Below are positions 7,307 through 16,732 of a stretch of 21,569 nucleotides of DNA, piece after piece (positions within the stretch are counted from its first letter, which is position 1; the number at the start of each line of letters is the position of its first letter). The notes under the pieces were generated by a model. That model saw nothing but the letters and a program-made list of their open reading frames with translations, ran no database searches and was not told the origin of the DNA. A program made the translations under genes and the position numbers. This DNA is from Stentor coeruleus (taxonomy: Eukaryota; Ciliophora; Heterotrichea; Heterotrichida; Stentoridae). The DNA lies in contig MPUH01001189.1 in the NCBI GenBank assembly GCA_001970955.1, positions 1 to 21,569 on the forward strand. Direction: 5' to 3'.

Positions 7307-9100
7307 TTATTTTTTAGTTTTCAGCTCTCTAAAATAATTTGTAACATTTGTTGTACAGTCCTTAGCTTTTTTAGAGTCTTCCAGGATCAGACACAGCTGT
7401 TTATTTGTCGTGAAAAATGTCAAAACATTAGGGAATTTTTTCATCGAAGTGATTTTCAATAACTCACATACAGGGAAAGTCTCAAGGACTTTGACGATTT
7501 TTTTCGGATTATTATTCACATATCTACCTAGAACAACTTCAGTCTTCATTATTAACAAAGAGTATTCTTCATCACTATGACCTTGTGTAACCTTATCAAA
7601 CTTTCTACACAAGTATGTAACAGAATCTGTATATTCAATGACCTCCTCTACATCTTTAATTGTCCCCATATTAAATGAAAACCCTGAGACGACCTTAGTG
7701 ACTGTTGTTTTTAATACTTCACTCATACTTTTAGTTATTTTTTTCAGTCTTGCAGATGTTTTATTTACTGGTTTACAAGCATCAGGGTTGCATACAAAAC
7801 AATACTCAGGGATATGATTTTTAATCTCAATATTGAACCTAAGTAGTAGTTGATGGAATACCGAAAAACCTCCTTCAATTATACTCACATAAGAAAACCC
7901 TTTTTCTACTAGAATATCATATAAAAACTCAACCATTTCATATGAAGCTTTTGGGACCTTATTTTTATTTCCTATCAGACTAGGGTTTATATTGCTTGAC
8001 CCAATTAGCACAATATGACTTGTGTTCCTTATATGAAAAAATCTATTCACATATCTTTCAATTGCCATAGGGTTTGCCCAAAGGCTATCATCTATGACTT
8101 CTGTGTTTGGAATTACCCCTGATTGTTGTTCTAATTCTGTTCGACAGTCAACAAAAATCATAGGTTTTTTGAAGCAGTTTCTATCATCACACCAGACACA
8201 AAGGTCTTGACATGTGCATTTTAGTCCTGGATAGAGTTTTGGGATTATTTCTCTGGATAAAAGAGTCATACATCTTTTCTTATGTAGATCTTTTATTACT
8301 AAGTCTACGGTTTGGAGGTTGAATATGTCAAAATTCATCACTTGGTACCGCCATGAAAAAGGTAGAGAGCGTTTGAAGGTTTTTGCGCATTCGATAATAC
8401 TTTTGAGGTCCCAAAAAGTTTGGATGCGGATTTTGGAAATAGCCTCAGCAGCGTTTAAACACTTTTTGTCTTCGATTTGGATTTGGTAGTGCTCTAGTAA
8501 GGATACTGCTAAATAGCATGAAAAGATCGGATCTTTTTCTATAAGGATTTCCCTCCACATATAAAATACGTTTTCTAGTTTTGGGATTTTAGTTGCAAAT
8601 AAAGTTACCACCCAGGAAGTTGCGTATAGTTCTGGAGTGACAAATAATGGTTCCAAATACACAGCAAGCAATGGGTTTATGTATTTAAGCAAAATTCGAA
8701 TGATATGGAACATTGCTTGAGCTGGTCTAAAAGTCTATATGGCTATTACATCATCCTTAAACATAGTCAAAAGGCACTTCTCTATGAAATATTTCCCCAT
8801 AACATAGGCTTCTTCTAAACTAATTCCATTCCTCATCATAAGCAAAAAAGGGGCAAAAATCTCGTTTATCCCTTGCTTATAGCTAGTTCCTGTATCTTTA
8901 CAGTAATAAGTTAACAAAGTCTCAAGCAAATTCATCTCCTTATCAGTAAAAACCCCTGATTTTGTCCTCAGAACATCAGCCTTAATAACTCTTTGATTAT
9001 GCAAATCAAAATGTGTGGCAATATTAGGTAAACTTACATTTTTGACACCCAGAAGCTCCTACCTAGGTATTACTTTCCACTCGTTTATATCAATTTCCAT
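7307..9100 (-). CDS. TBC plus rhodanese-like protein resembling TBC1D23, two 15-nt introns
   Basis: Exons 9074-9100, 8750-9058 and 7307-8734 give 587 aa. A TBC (Rab-GAP) domain spans about 28-215. The arginine finger is visible (IKADVLRT, R40), as is the glutamine finger (YKQG, Q71), and YATSWVVTLFA follows. A rhodanese-like domain (about 302-415) begins FVDCR and has VLIGSSN where active rhodaneses carry the catalytic Cys loop, so it is probably inactive. The C-terminal 120 residues look PH-like. This order, VDCR-x-x-E and VSI-x-x-GGF match TBC1D23, which tethers endosome-derived vesicles at the trans-Golgi through golgins and the WASH complex. Animal TBC1D23 has lost its catalytic fingers, while this copy keeps both and may be an active GAP. 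Two C-x2-C-x4-C clusters (291-299 and 424-432) bracket the rhodanese-like domain. TBCK is the alternative relative, but no kinase domain is present. Confidence 0.88.
8735..8749 (-). other. 15-nt intron 2 of the TBC1D23-like gene
   Basis: On the coding strand it reads GTAATAGCCATATAG, phase 0. It joins FKDD to TFRPAQAMF and so reconnects the two halves of the TBC domain. Retention gives an in-frame TAG. Confidence 0.93.
9059..9073 (-). other. 15-nt intron 1 of the TBC1D23-like gene
   Basis: On the coding strand it reads GTAATACCTAGGTAG, phase 0. It joins a 9-codon first exon (MEIDINEWK) to ELLGVKN. The exon after it is open and in frame with the TBC domain, and the ATG at 9098-9100 is a natural start. 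Confidence 0.85.
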
Positions 9101-9842
9101 TAAAAATATTCAGACATTCTTATGAACAGATATATATTTTTATATCAATTTTTGAGAATTTTTGTTGATAAATCATTTTATTTATGAAAAGAACTGGTTT
9201 TATAAGAGAATCAGACTTTATGGGTGGCTAGGACTTTACAAGTTATAGGAAATTTGCATTAAAAGCAAAAGATAATTTTTGACTATATGGTGTATTTAAG
9301 TATTGGTAAAGATGATATTATTGGTTTAATGTGTTTTTATATGGAAATTTAGATAAAGTATTAGGGATTTTTTAATAAATTGTTGAAAATAAGTATTTTA
9401 TTGAGAGTTAGAGATGTGATTAGGATTTATGATTATTTTAAATACTACCATGAGTTAATTAAGAATAGTTAACTGGAGTATAAGTGATATTGTAGATAAT
9501 CAATGTAGTTATGCAAAAGAAAGAATAAAAATATTATTGAATATCATTACTTATAATATATATAGTTATTATTAGAAATAGCATTGATAAGTATATCCTT
9601 TACTTACAATATTGTGATGAAAAGCCAGAATGCTCAAAATAGACAAAGCTAAATATCATTTTTTATATAATTACACTAATAAATACATAAAACTATAAAC
9701 ATCATTCTTTATTAGCCTTATAATATAATTTTCCATGATTTTAATATGATTTTATACTTTATTACCAAAAACTTTATATAAAATTAAAATCTCAAATAGT
9801 TCAATAATAAAAAATCTAACTTACCTATTTTTTTAAGAGGTT
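9101..9842. other. intergenic, no gene seen
   Basis: Spacer between two leftward TBC genes. The part next to the TBC1D23-like start (about 9120-9500) is G-over-C on the top strand. The part nearer 9843 is very AT-rich with slightly more C. No frame, RNA gene or repeat could be supported. Confidence 0.5.
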
Positions 9843-10595
9843 CTATGACAATAAATTCATAACAAAATCTTCATCAATATCATCCCACATACTTCTATAC
9901 AAAAACATAATAGCTTCATCAAATGCTAACTTCAATATATATTTTTTATGCTTTTTTATAACATAATAACATAATTTTATAAGAAATTCATGCCCATGGA
10001 GGAAAAAGCCTTCAAGTATTTTACATGATATAGCAAAATCTGAATTTAAAGTAAAGATTGTTATAAAATGAGTATATGCAAAACACAGTGTTTCAATATT
10101 GTTTTCCTCAAGATATTCATGCAATTTTGGGAAACTTTGGGCAATTCGAAAATCAAGATCTTTAATCAGAGCTCTTATATTAACTTCTTCCCTTTATATA
10201 TATTACAATATCATATATCTCCAATGATAGTGTTCCATTATTTGGAAAAATATAACAAAAGTCATAAACTCGTCTTCTATTTTCAACAAAACAACACGTA
10301 AAATCACTAAAAAAGGGCTTTGATAATCTTCGCAATGCGCATAATTCAAATAGCCTATTAAAATCTTTTTAACCCTTTGTTGAAATTCAGCACTTTCTCT
10401 ATAAACTATTCTTCGCATATCTAAATCAATAAGCATTTCGCATTTGTGATTTGTTTTATCTATTTTTTCATAAAACTCTTTTCCTTGTTCAAAAATAAAC
10501 TTTCTGCTTCCGGTAGCATCAATCCAAAAATTCCTGCTTTCTTCTTCATTCATTTCAAGTTGTTTTTTTCTAAACAAGTTTTTAATAAAAATCAT
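9843..10595 (-). CDS. short TBC-domain (Rab-GAP-like) protein, one 15-nt intron
   Basis: Exons 10207-10595 and 9843-10191 give 245 aa ending in TAG. Almost the whole protein is a TBC domain. It starts like the family with a NFW...A.G element, then LIDLDMRR (I-x-x-D-x-x-R, arginine finger kept), ILIGYLNYAHCEDYQSPFL (the YC-Q-GM region, altered but with a Gln), and LCFAYTHFITIF where most TBC proteins have FA-x-x-WFLTLF. The changes at the glutamine-finger region and the missing Trp suggest a divergent, perhaps weak, GAP. Nothing beyond the TBC fold is present. M15 is an alternative start. Its target Rab cannot be told. It is transcribed divergently from MON2, and a 62-bp tandem duplication lies just upstream of it. 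Confidence 0.78.
10192..10206 (-). other. 15-nt intron in the short TBC gene
   Basis: On the coding strand it reads GTAATATATATAAAG, phase 2, splitting a Leu codon (TT|G). Splicing joins HWRYMIL to EEVNIRALIKDL within the TBC domain. If retained, the next codon is TAA. Confidence 0.88.
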
Positions 10596-11248
10596 TTGTA
10601 TTATAAGGACTTAATAGTATTTAGACTATAATAGATATGCAATATATAAGATAAAAGTTTTATTGTAATAAATTAGTAGTATTTAGACTATAATAGATAT
10701 GTAATATATAAGATAAAAGTTTTATTGTAATAAATTAGTAGATGCAATAGTAGGCTAGTGTATGGGCTTGTGCATATTATTTTTATGATTTTAGTTTGGG
10801 TATTTTTGTATGTGGATGTGTGCTTGTAGCAGATTTTTATTTAGTTTATGCAATAATGATGAGTAGTATTGTAAAAGCTATGGATAGAAGGTGGATTTAT
10901 AGTTTGGATTATAGACAATTATTGAAATATAGTAAATTAGCATTACTATCTGGATATTTAACCCTTAAATAAAAACTACTATCACTAAATAACACTATAC
11001 TTGCCAAAATTATATAAACTATAAAAAATATCCTATCTTTACCTTATTACTAAATTCTATATTCCCTACACAAATTCTAAAATTCTTCTAATCACATTCA
11101 ACACTCACTACCTAAAACCTTAACTTCAACTATTTCCTTCTTCATATCTTCAAAATTCTCTAATCCCACACTCAAAAATCTAACCCTAAAACTAATTTCC
11201 TATCTTTCTAAGTAAAAAATTCTCAAACCATAAGAATTATATATAAAA
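10596..11248. other. divergent intergenic (promoter) region between TBC and MON2 genes
   Basis: Both flanking genes point outwards, so the region should hold two promoters. The left half (to about 10920) is rich in G and poor in C on the top strand. The right half (about 10950-11248) is the reverse, full of CCCT- and CTAA-like runs and nearly free of G. The switch near 10940 is the sharpest in the window. No named promoter element is recognised. Confidence 0.55.
10615..10738. repeat. 62-bp direct tandem duplication
   Basis: 10615-10676 is repeated at 10677-10738, unit beginning TAGTATTTAGACTATAATAG. The copies differ at one base (GATATGCAAT versus GATATGTAAT). Unlike the other duplications there is no N between them, so this looks like a genuine recent tandem duplication, just upstream of the short TBC gene. 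Confidence 0.9.
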
Positions 11249-14200
11249 ATGAGTCTCAATGACCTACTAGAAAGTGACTTAAGGACCCTAGCAAATGAGG
11301 CAAAACGCAAAACAGGAGATCTAAAAGAAGTCACTGAAAAAACCATAAACCTTTTACGACAGTCAGAAAAAATCCCAATCGAAAATCTTTTCCTAGTCTT
11401 AAACTCAGCGAAAAACACAAACAACCCTAAAATTTGCACATTAGCATTGTCTATACTACAAAAACTTTTAACAGGTCAAATATTAGAAAACCTAAGCCCT
11501 GCACTTCAGTTTATAAAGTCAATGCTAGAAGATACATCTGATGAGAATTTACATGTAAAAGTTCTTCAAACTTTAATGCTACTTTTAGACCCCAGGACTA
11601 TTAAAATATACCCTGAGCTTACAACTGTTGTTTGGAATATGTCGATATCTTTACAATCTAGCAAATCTGGACTTATTAGAAATACTGCATCTGCAACTTT
11701 GAGACAATTAGCTAGTATTGCTTTCCATGAATTAGCTGATCAAAGAACGCCTGATCTTATATCATCATGTATGATTCTTATTAAAAATACTTGTGATCTT
11801 GCCCGGTCACGTCAAAATGAACTTTTCAAATTGAAACCTGAAGCTTTTGGCCTTTTATTAGAAATCCTAGACACTTCAAAAGCTTATGTTTCAGGAATCC
11901 CTGAACTTTATGAATTATACAAAAATGATATTGCGAATCTTATAGTTACAGCATTACATGAAGATATAGATGAACATACAGGACTTAAATGTGTTAAATG
12001 TGGATATATAATATGTGAAATCACTACAGGGAATTCTGAGATATTAAANGTGAAATCACTACAGGGAATTCTGAGATATTAAAAATTATAATAAAACTTG
12101 CTGAAAATAGGAAAATACCTGAATGGCTGAGTATTGCAAGTTTAGAGTTTTTAAGTCAGATTATAAGCAATCCAAGTATTTTGAAATTCATTTTTACTGA
12201 TAATAATATTCATAGTATGCTTTTGGATAGTTTAAGCAAAGTAAGCCACGAACTTTTTGCTCAGCCTGATGACTTAAAACAACTTGGGATAAAAAATAAA
12301 GTCAGGCTTGTATCTGAAATAATAAGCCATTGGGTTGATTCTATAGCTATTATCTCAGAAGAATCTGGTATAAAACTTGGGGAATTAACTCAGGATACTG
12401 TACAATCACTTCCTGAATCTTTAGTTACTTCTATTTGGAAACCCCTTCTGCCAATTCTTAGTATTATGGTTTCAAATTCTCATGATGAAACTATTCTTCA
12501 AACTATGCTTAACTCATATCAAACATTAGTCAATCTTTCTGGAACTTTGAATCTATCATCAGCTCGTGAAGCACTTCTTGCTTCTCTATGTCAATTTTGT
12601 ATCCCATCAACAACTTCAACTTTAAGCCATAAACATATGCATATTTGTAAGACTCTTTTCAATATAACCCATTGTTTAGGTTTTGTCTTGGATTCTAAAG
12701 CTTGGCACAAAGTTCTCGACACCCTCTACAAGCTTGACTATTTACTTAATAACTCAACCAAACTTGACGATCCAGACTTAAGCTCAGATATAACAATCCT
12801 CACAAGTGCTATGGAGAGTTTATTCCGTAATACACACATGTGGCCTGATAGTACAATAGTCGACCTTATGTCTGCTCTAGGTCAATTGACCTTAGAATTT
12901 ATGGAAACCCTAGCAACAAACGACAAGAAAATAACAGGAGGCAAGGTTTTCGGCATAGAAAAAATGATAATTGTCGGGCAAAACAATCTTGACCGTATCG
13001 AGTTATATTGGGACTCTTTATCAGCATACTTAGACTGTATTTGTAATTCAAAATACTCAGAAATCCGAAGCCTAGGCACCAGTAGCGTATCAAGAATCGT
13101 CTTAAGCGCATTTAAAAAATTCATAGAAAATCCTCCAAAAAACTCTATAGAAAAATGGCAGAAATGGCAAAGGACTCTACTTTTAGTATTACATGATTTA
13201 TTAGGTTCATCTTATTCTGATACTCAAGAATCAGTATTTAATGTTATTTATTCTATATTACAAACTAGTGGAGGGCAATTAGATGCTGGAGGTTGGAGTA
13301 TGTTATTGTTTATTTTATGCAAATTACCATTAAGTGTTGGGGGTAAAGAAGGTTTTAAATGTTTACAACTTATAGTAAGCGATTTCCTTCAAAGCGAGAA
13401 TTTGCTTCCATCGCTTGAAAGGCTTATTACTAGTGTTTCTAAATATGCTCATTCTGAAGAATCTACTCAGGCCATTGGAGCTGTTGGAATGTATTGGAAT
13501 ATAGCTGATTATCTAGGGAAAATCGGTAAAGAACAGGTCGACTTGTGGTGGATTATATTAGAAGAACTTAAAGTTCTTGGAGAAGACCCAAGATTTGAAG
13601 TTAGACACTCAGCTCTTCATTCTTTGCATATTGCCCTGTCAACACATGGGTCTTTGCTCAGTCCTCACGCTTGGCAAAGAGTCATGCAGGATATTGTATT
13701 GAATCTACTAGACAGAATATCAGCAAATTACTTCAAAAATGTTCAAAGCGATAAAGCTAATAAAAGCTTAGAAGCCACTGAAATTGCTAAATCCTCTCAA
13801 CGTCAATACTCGCAATCCCTATTCTCTGACAGCAGTCAAAAACAATGGGAAGAAACTTATAACATCTTCACTCAAAACCTAGGGAAAATTTTTAGGACTT
13901 ATCTAAACAACCTAGAAAAACGTGATCAAGAAGTTCTTGAAGAACCTCAAGTGAAAAAAAATTGGGATATTTTAGTGCAAAAACTGAAAGAAGGTATTAA
14001 TTTTGGGACTATGTATGTGATAACAGCAGTAATCAAAACTATGAAAGAACTCCTTTCATGTGTTCTAGTGTCAAATCTTTTCTTTTCTAAATGGTCATCT
14101 TCATGGGAACTTATGGTTTCATTAAGATTAAGATTCGAAACAACAGTTGGATCAATCCCGTTTAAGCTAATAAGCATAATACTAGAAGTCCTTGAACTTA

Positions 14201-15309
14201 TATATCAAAGATCAGAAGACTATCAATATGAAGAAACATGTCTTAGGGTATCATTTGGCATTTTAAGTTTGTTACTTAAAGCTACAGCTAATGAAAAAGA
14301 GCTTTCACATGCAAAACTCCTCCCAGAACAAAGGGAAATTTGGGAGTTCATCGAGAAAATGCTTGGACATTTAGAAACCCACGGGAAAGGTTTTAGCGTT
14401 TATACAAACTTCCTATTAAAATACCTCAAATACGATTCTGAGGAGCCTCATGCTGATGCTTTTTGCCGCAAAGCTTTAGAAGTTACTGAAGTTTTTATAA
14501 GGTCCCATACAGTGAGATCACCATCTTTGGTTATTGATATCTTATCAGCATATGAGAAAATCATCTACCTTCGTTTTACAAATGAAACATATTTACAAGC
14601 TTTAAACACAAGTAAAGGAGCTTTACCATTATGGCATATATGTGAAGATAGTTTTATAACTTTAATTCCAGGACTTTGTACAAATACATATTGGGAACAA
14701 GTTTTAAGTATATGTTCAGGAACTTTAAATCCAAATGAAAAGCTTATCTGTAAACTGACAAAACAGAATCTTGAAGCTATGGCAAAAGCAGCTGAAGAAC
14801 TCGACATAAAATTTGTATGGGCTTTGGCGGGGATTTTAAAAGAAAATCATATAGAAAATCCTAATATCCTTCAGAAACTTGTAGGGGTTATTGATATTGG
14901 ATGTGATAGTTTTTATAAAGCGATACATGCACAGGAACTTATATTGCAGAAGTCGTTTATGAGTGCTTGTTTTAATGCTTTATTAGGTTTAAGTCAAGAA
15001 AATTCATTTTGTGCTAAAGTCAGTGGGCCGGTTTTAGTTGGTAGATGCAAAGAAATACTTTTGAAGTTTGGCAAAGAGGAAAAACTTAGTGGGCAAATGC
15101 CTTTGCCCAGGGTTAAATTGTTGGAAATGTTGGACTTTTTGAATAGTTTGAGGCTTTTAGATATTTCAGCTACAGCTTTAGAGAAGCCTGGGAAAAAAGC
15201 CCATTTGATGGAGATTTTCCCTCAACTCTGTGAGCTGATTACGGTTAAAGATAGCGAGATTAAAGAAGCGCTGAAGCAGGTTTTCTTAGAGATTTCACGA
15301 AATATGTAG
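11249..15309 (+). CDS. MON2-like endosome/Golgi scaffold protein (BIG/GBF-related)
   Basis: The longest gene here: about 1,341 aa once the duplication at the N (12049) is collapsed, ending in TAG. The first 20 residues (LESDLRTLANEAKRKTGDLKE) match the DCB start of MON2 proteins, followed by helical-repeat HUS-like stretches and no Sec7 catalytic domain. Around residues 765-800 LGEDPRFEVRHSALHSL and a following THGSLLSPHAW are the clearest MON2-family blocks. MON2 acts with Dopey and a P4-ATPase at endosome and trans-Golgi membranes. At the N, the left part (to 12048) ends with 34 nt that restart at 12050. Joining the copies puts both halves in one frame, so the apparent break (stop at 12080) is not real. 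No 15-nt intron was found. Human MON2 is about 1,700 aa, so this form is shorter. Confidence 0.93.
12015..12083. repeat. 34-nt exact duplication flanking the N at 12049, inside the MON2-like gene (assembly overlap)
   Basis: 12015-12048 and 12050-12083 are identical. The duplication plus the N adds 35 bases and shifts the frame. Collapsing it restores one open frame across both sides, which is strong evidence of an unmerged contig overlap. Confidence 0.93.
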
Positions 15310-15321
15310 CTAGTAAATTAA

Positions 15322-15918
15322 ATGGATTCTCATAAAAGCCTCAAATTCATTCTCTTAGGTGACGGCAGTGTAGGGAAGTCTTGTATTATGCTTAATTTTG
15401 TTGGCAAGTCTTTCAGACCTACGCACATCAATACTATAGGTATTGATAAAGAACAAAGGGATTTCGATTATGAAGGTAAAATCGTTCCAGTAGTTGTTTG
15501 GGACACTGCTGGTCAAGAAAAGTATCGAGGAGCTCTTCCGAAGCAGTTGTTCAAAAGAATCCACGGGGTGTTACTAGTATATGACATAAACAACCACAGC
15601 ACATTCAATTCAGTAAGTAGCTGGATGGAATTAATCAAAGCTGACGCCCCAGAAGATACTGCAATCGTACTCGTCGCTAATAAAATTGATTTAGAATATC
15701 GAGTAAGCGAAAGTGAAGGAAGAGATTTATCCAAGCTTTATAGGATTCCGTTTATAATGACTAGTGCTAAAGAAGGACTTAATATAGAAGTAGCATTCCG
15801 TGAGCTTATGAAAGCAGTCTTAACTAAAAACCCAGGGATATTGTCTACTTTAAAAAGCAGCACAATTGATTTAGACGATAAACCAAGAGATAATAAAAAT
15901 TGCTGTAGTAGAGGATAA
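15322..15918 (+). CDS. divergent Rab-family small GTPase
   Basis: 198 aa with all guanine-nucleotide motifs: P-loop GDGSVGKS (13-20), switch I Thr T38 in INTIGID, WDTAGQ (60-65, catalytic Gln kept), NKID (120-123) and TSAK (147-150). It ends NKNCCSRG, a double-Cys geranylgeranylation site. The Rab signature IGIDF is altered to IGIDK, and after WDTAGQEKYR the usual T-(I/V)-x-x-YYRGA is replaced by GALPKQLFKRI. It therefore belongs to a divergent ciliate Rab rather than to a named subfamily. It should cycle GTP/GDP on an internal membrane. It starts only 12 bp after the MON2-like stop on the same strand. Confidence 0.95.
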   Translation: MDSHKSLKFILLGDGSVGKSCIMLNFVGKSFRPTHINTIGIDKEQRDFDYEGKIVPVVVWDTAGQEKYRGALPKQLFKRIHGVLLVYDINNHSTFNSVSSWMELIKADAPEDTAIVLVANKIDLEYRVSESEGRDLSKLYRIPFIMTSAKEGLNIEVAFRELMKAVLTKNPGILSTLKSSTIDLDDKPRDNKNCCSRG

Positions 15919-16132
15919 TATATTAAGTTTGTAAGACTTTAATTGAGTATTTTATATAGAAATAAGAGAGTTTTGCTTTAGAAAAGTCTTAAGGAATTAG
16001 AGAAATAGTGAAACTATGGGAAAATAATGTTATTTTAGAAGATTTTGACCTAGATGGGATATTTCTGATATTACTGTTTGTAATGTCTAAGAATGTTTAG
16101 AGTAATTCTATTAAGGAGATTATTATTATTAA

Positions 16133-16732
16133 ATGTCATGTTCTTCTTCTTTGCATACGGATTCGGATTTTGAAGATTCTTCTGAGGATCCGCGATATTA
16201 CCCAAAAAGGAATGTACCACCTTCATTATCCAAATCTTCGTCGTTTTCTCTTGAAAGTCTATATCAAGACTTTCCTATAGACCAAAAGCAGTACCATAGA
16301 TCAGAAAAAATAAGAACCTTCAACACAATGCTAAACATTCAGTTCTCCAAAGCTTTGGACCAATATAGAAACACCTCAAGTGAACTTATAAAACCTTTAG
16401 ATCATCGTAGAAGAGGTGGGATTTTACTTCCATTAACTACAACAGAAACCAAAGATTCAATGGAAAATGTTTTAAATACATCTGTTGGTGAGGCAGAAGA
16501 AGGTACAACTAAGCATAAAGCATTAGTAAGATCATTATCAGACCTCAAATTGCTTAAAATAGAGTTTGAAAAAAGTAAAACGTTACTTGAGCATTTTGTC
16601 CAAGAAATAGATATCGCTGAAAAAGAAAGATCAAAGATAAAAAATGAGATATTTGAAGTGACGAATAAGATTGGAAGAGCTGTAGGCGAAAAAGTGGATA
16701 AAACCAAAAATTGCTCATGCGTTATTACTTGA
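16133..16732 (+). CDS. coiled-coil protein with C-terminal CaaX box
   Basis: A 199-aa frame from ATG to TGA. The first 60 residues are Ser- and acid-rich (MSCSSSLHTDSDFEDSSED) and look disordered. Residues about 125-190 form a charged coiled-coil helix. The chain ends CSCVIT: Cys-Val-Ile-Thr fits a CaaX prenylation box (C196), and C194 could be palmitoylated as in Ras-type tails. No nucleotide-binding motif is present, so it is not a GTPase. Membrane anchoring by a lipid tail is inferred from the last four residues only. A SNARE relationship was considered, but no SNARE layer (central Gln or Arg) is convincing. No family is recognised. Confidence 0.75.
   Translation: MSCSSSLHTDSDFEDSSEDPRYYPKRNVPPSLSKSSSFSLESLYQDFPIDQKQYHRSEKIRTFNTMLNIQFSKALDQYRNTSSELIKPLDHRRRGGILLPLTTTETKDSMENVLNTSVGEAEEGTTKHKALVRSLSDLKLLKIEFEKSKTLLEHFVQEIDIAEKERSKIKNEIFEVTNKIGRAVGEKVDKTKNCSCVIT

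Noticed and set aside
12899-13124. Leftward frames inside the MON2-like gene
   Set aside because: They are antisense to an uninterrupted, conserved coding frame and have no family match.
16133-16732. SNARE protein
   Set aside because: The C-terminal helix is coiled-coil-like, but no central Gln/Arg layer with flanking hydrophobic heptads could be seen.
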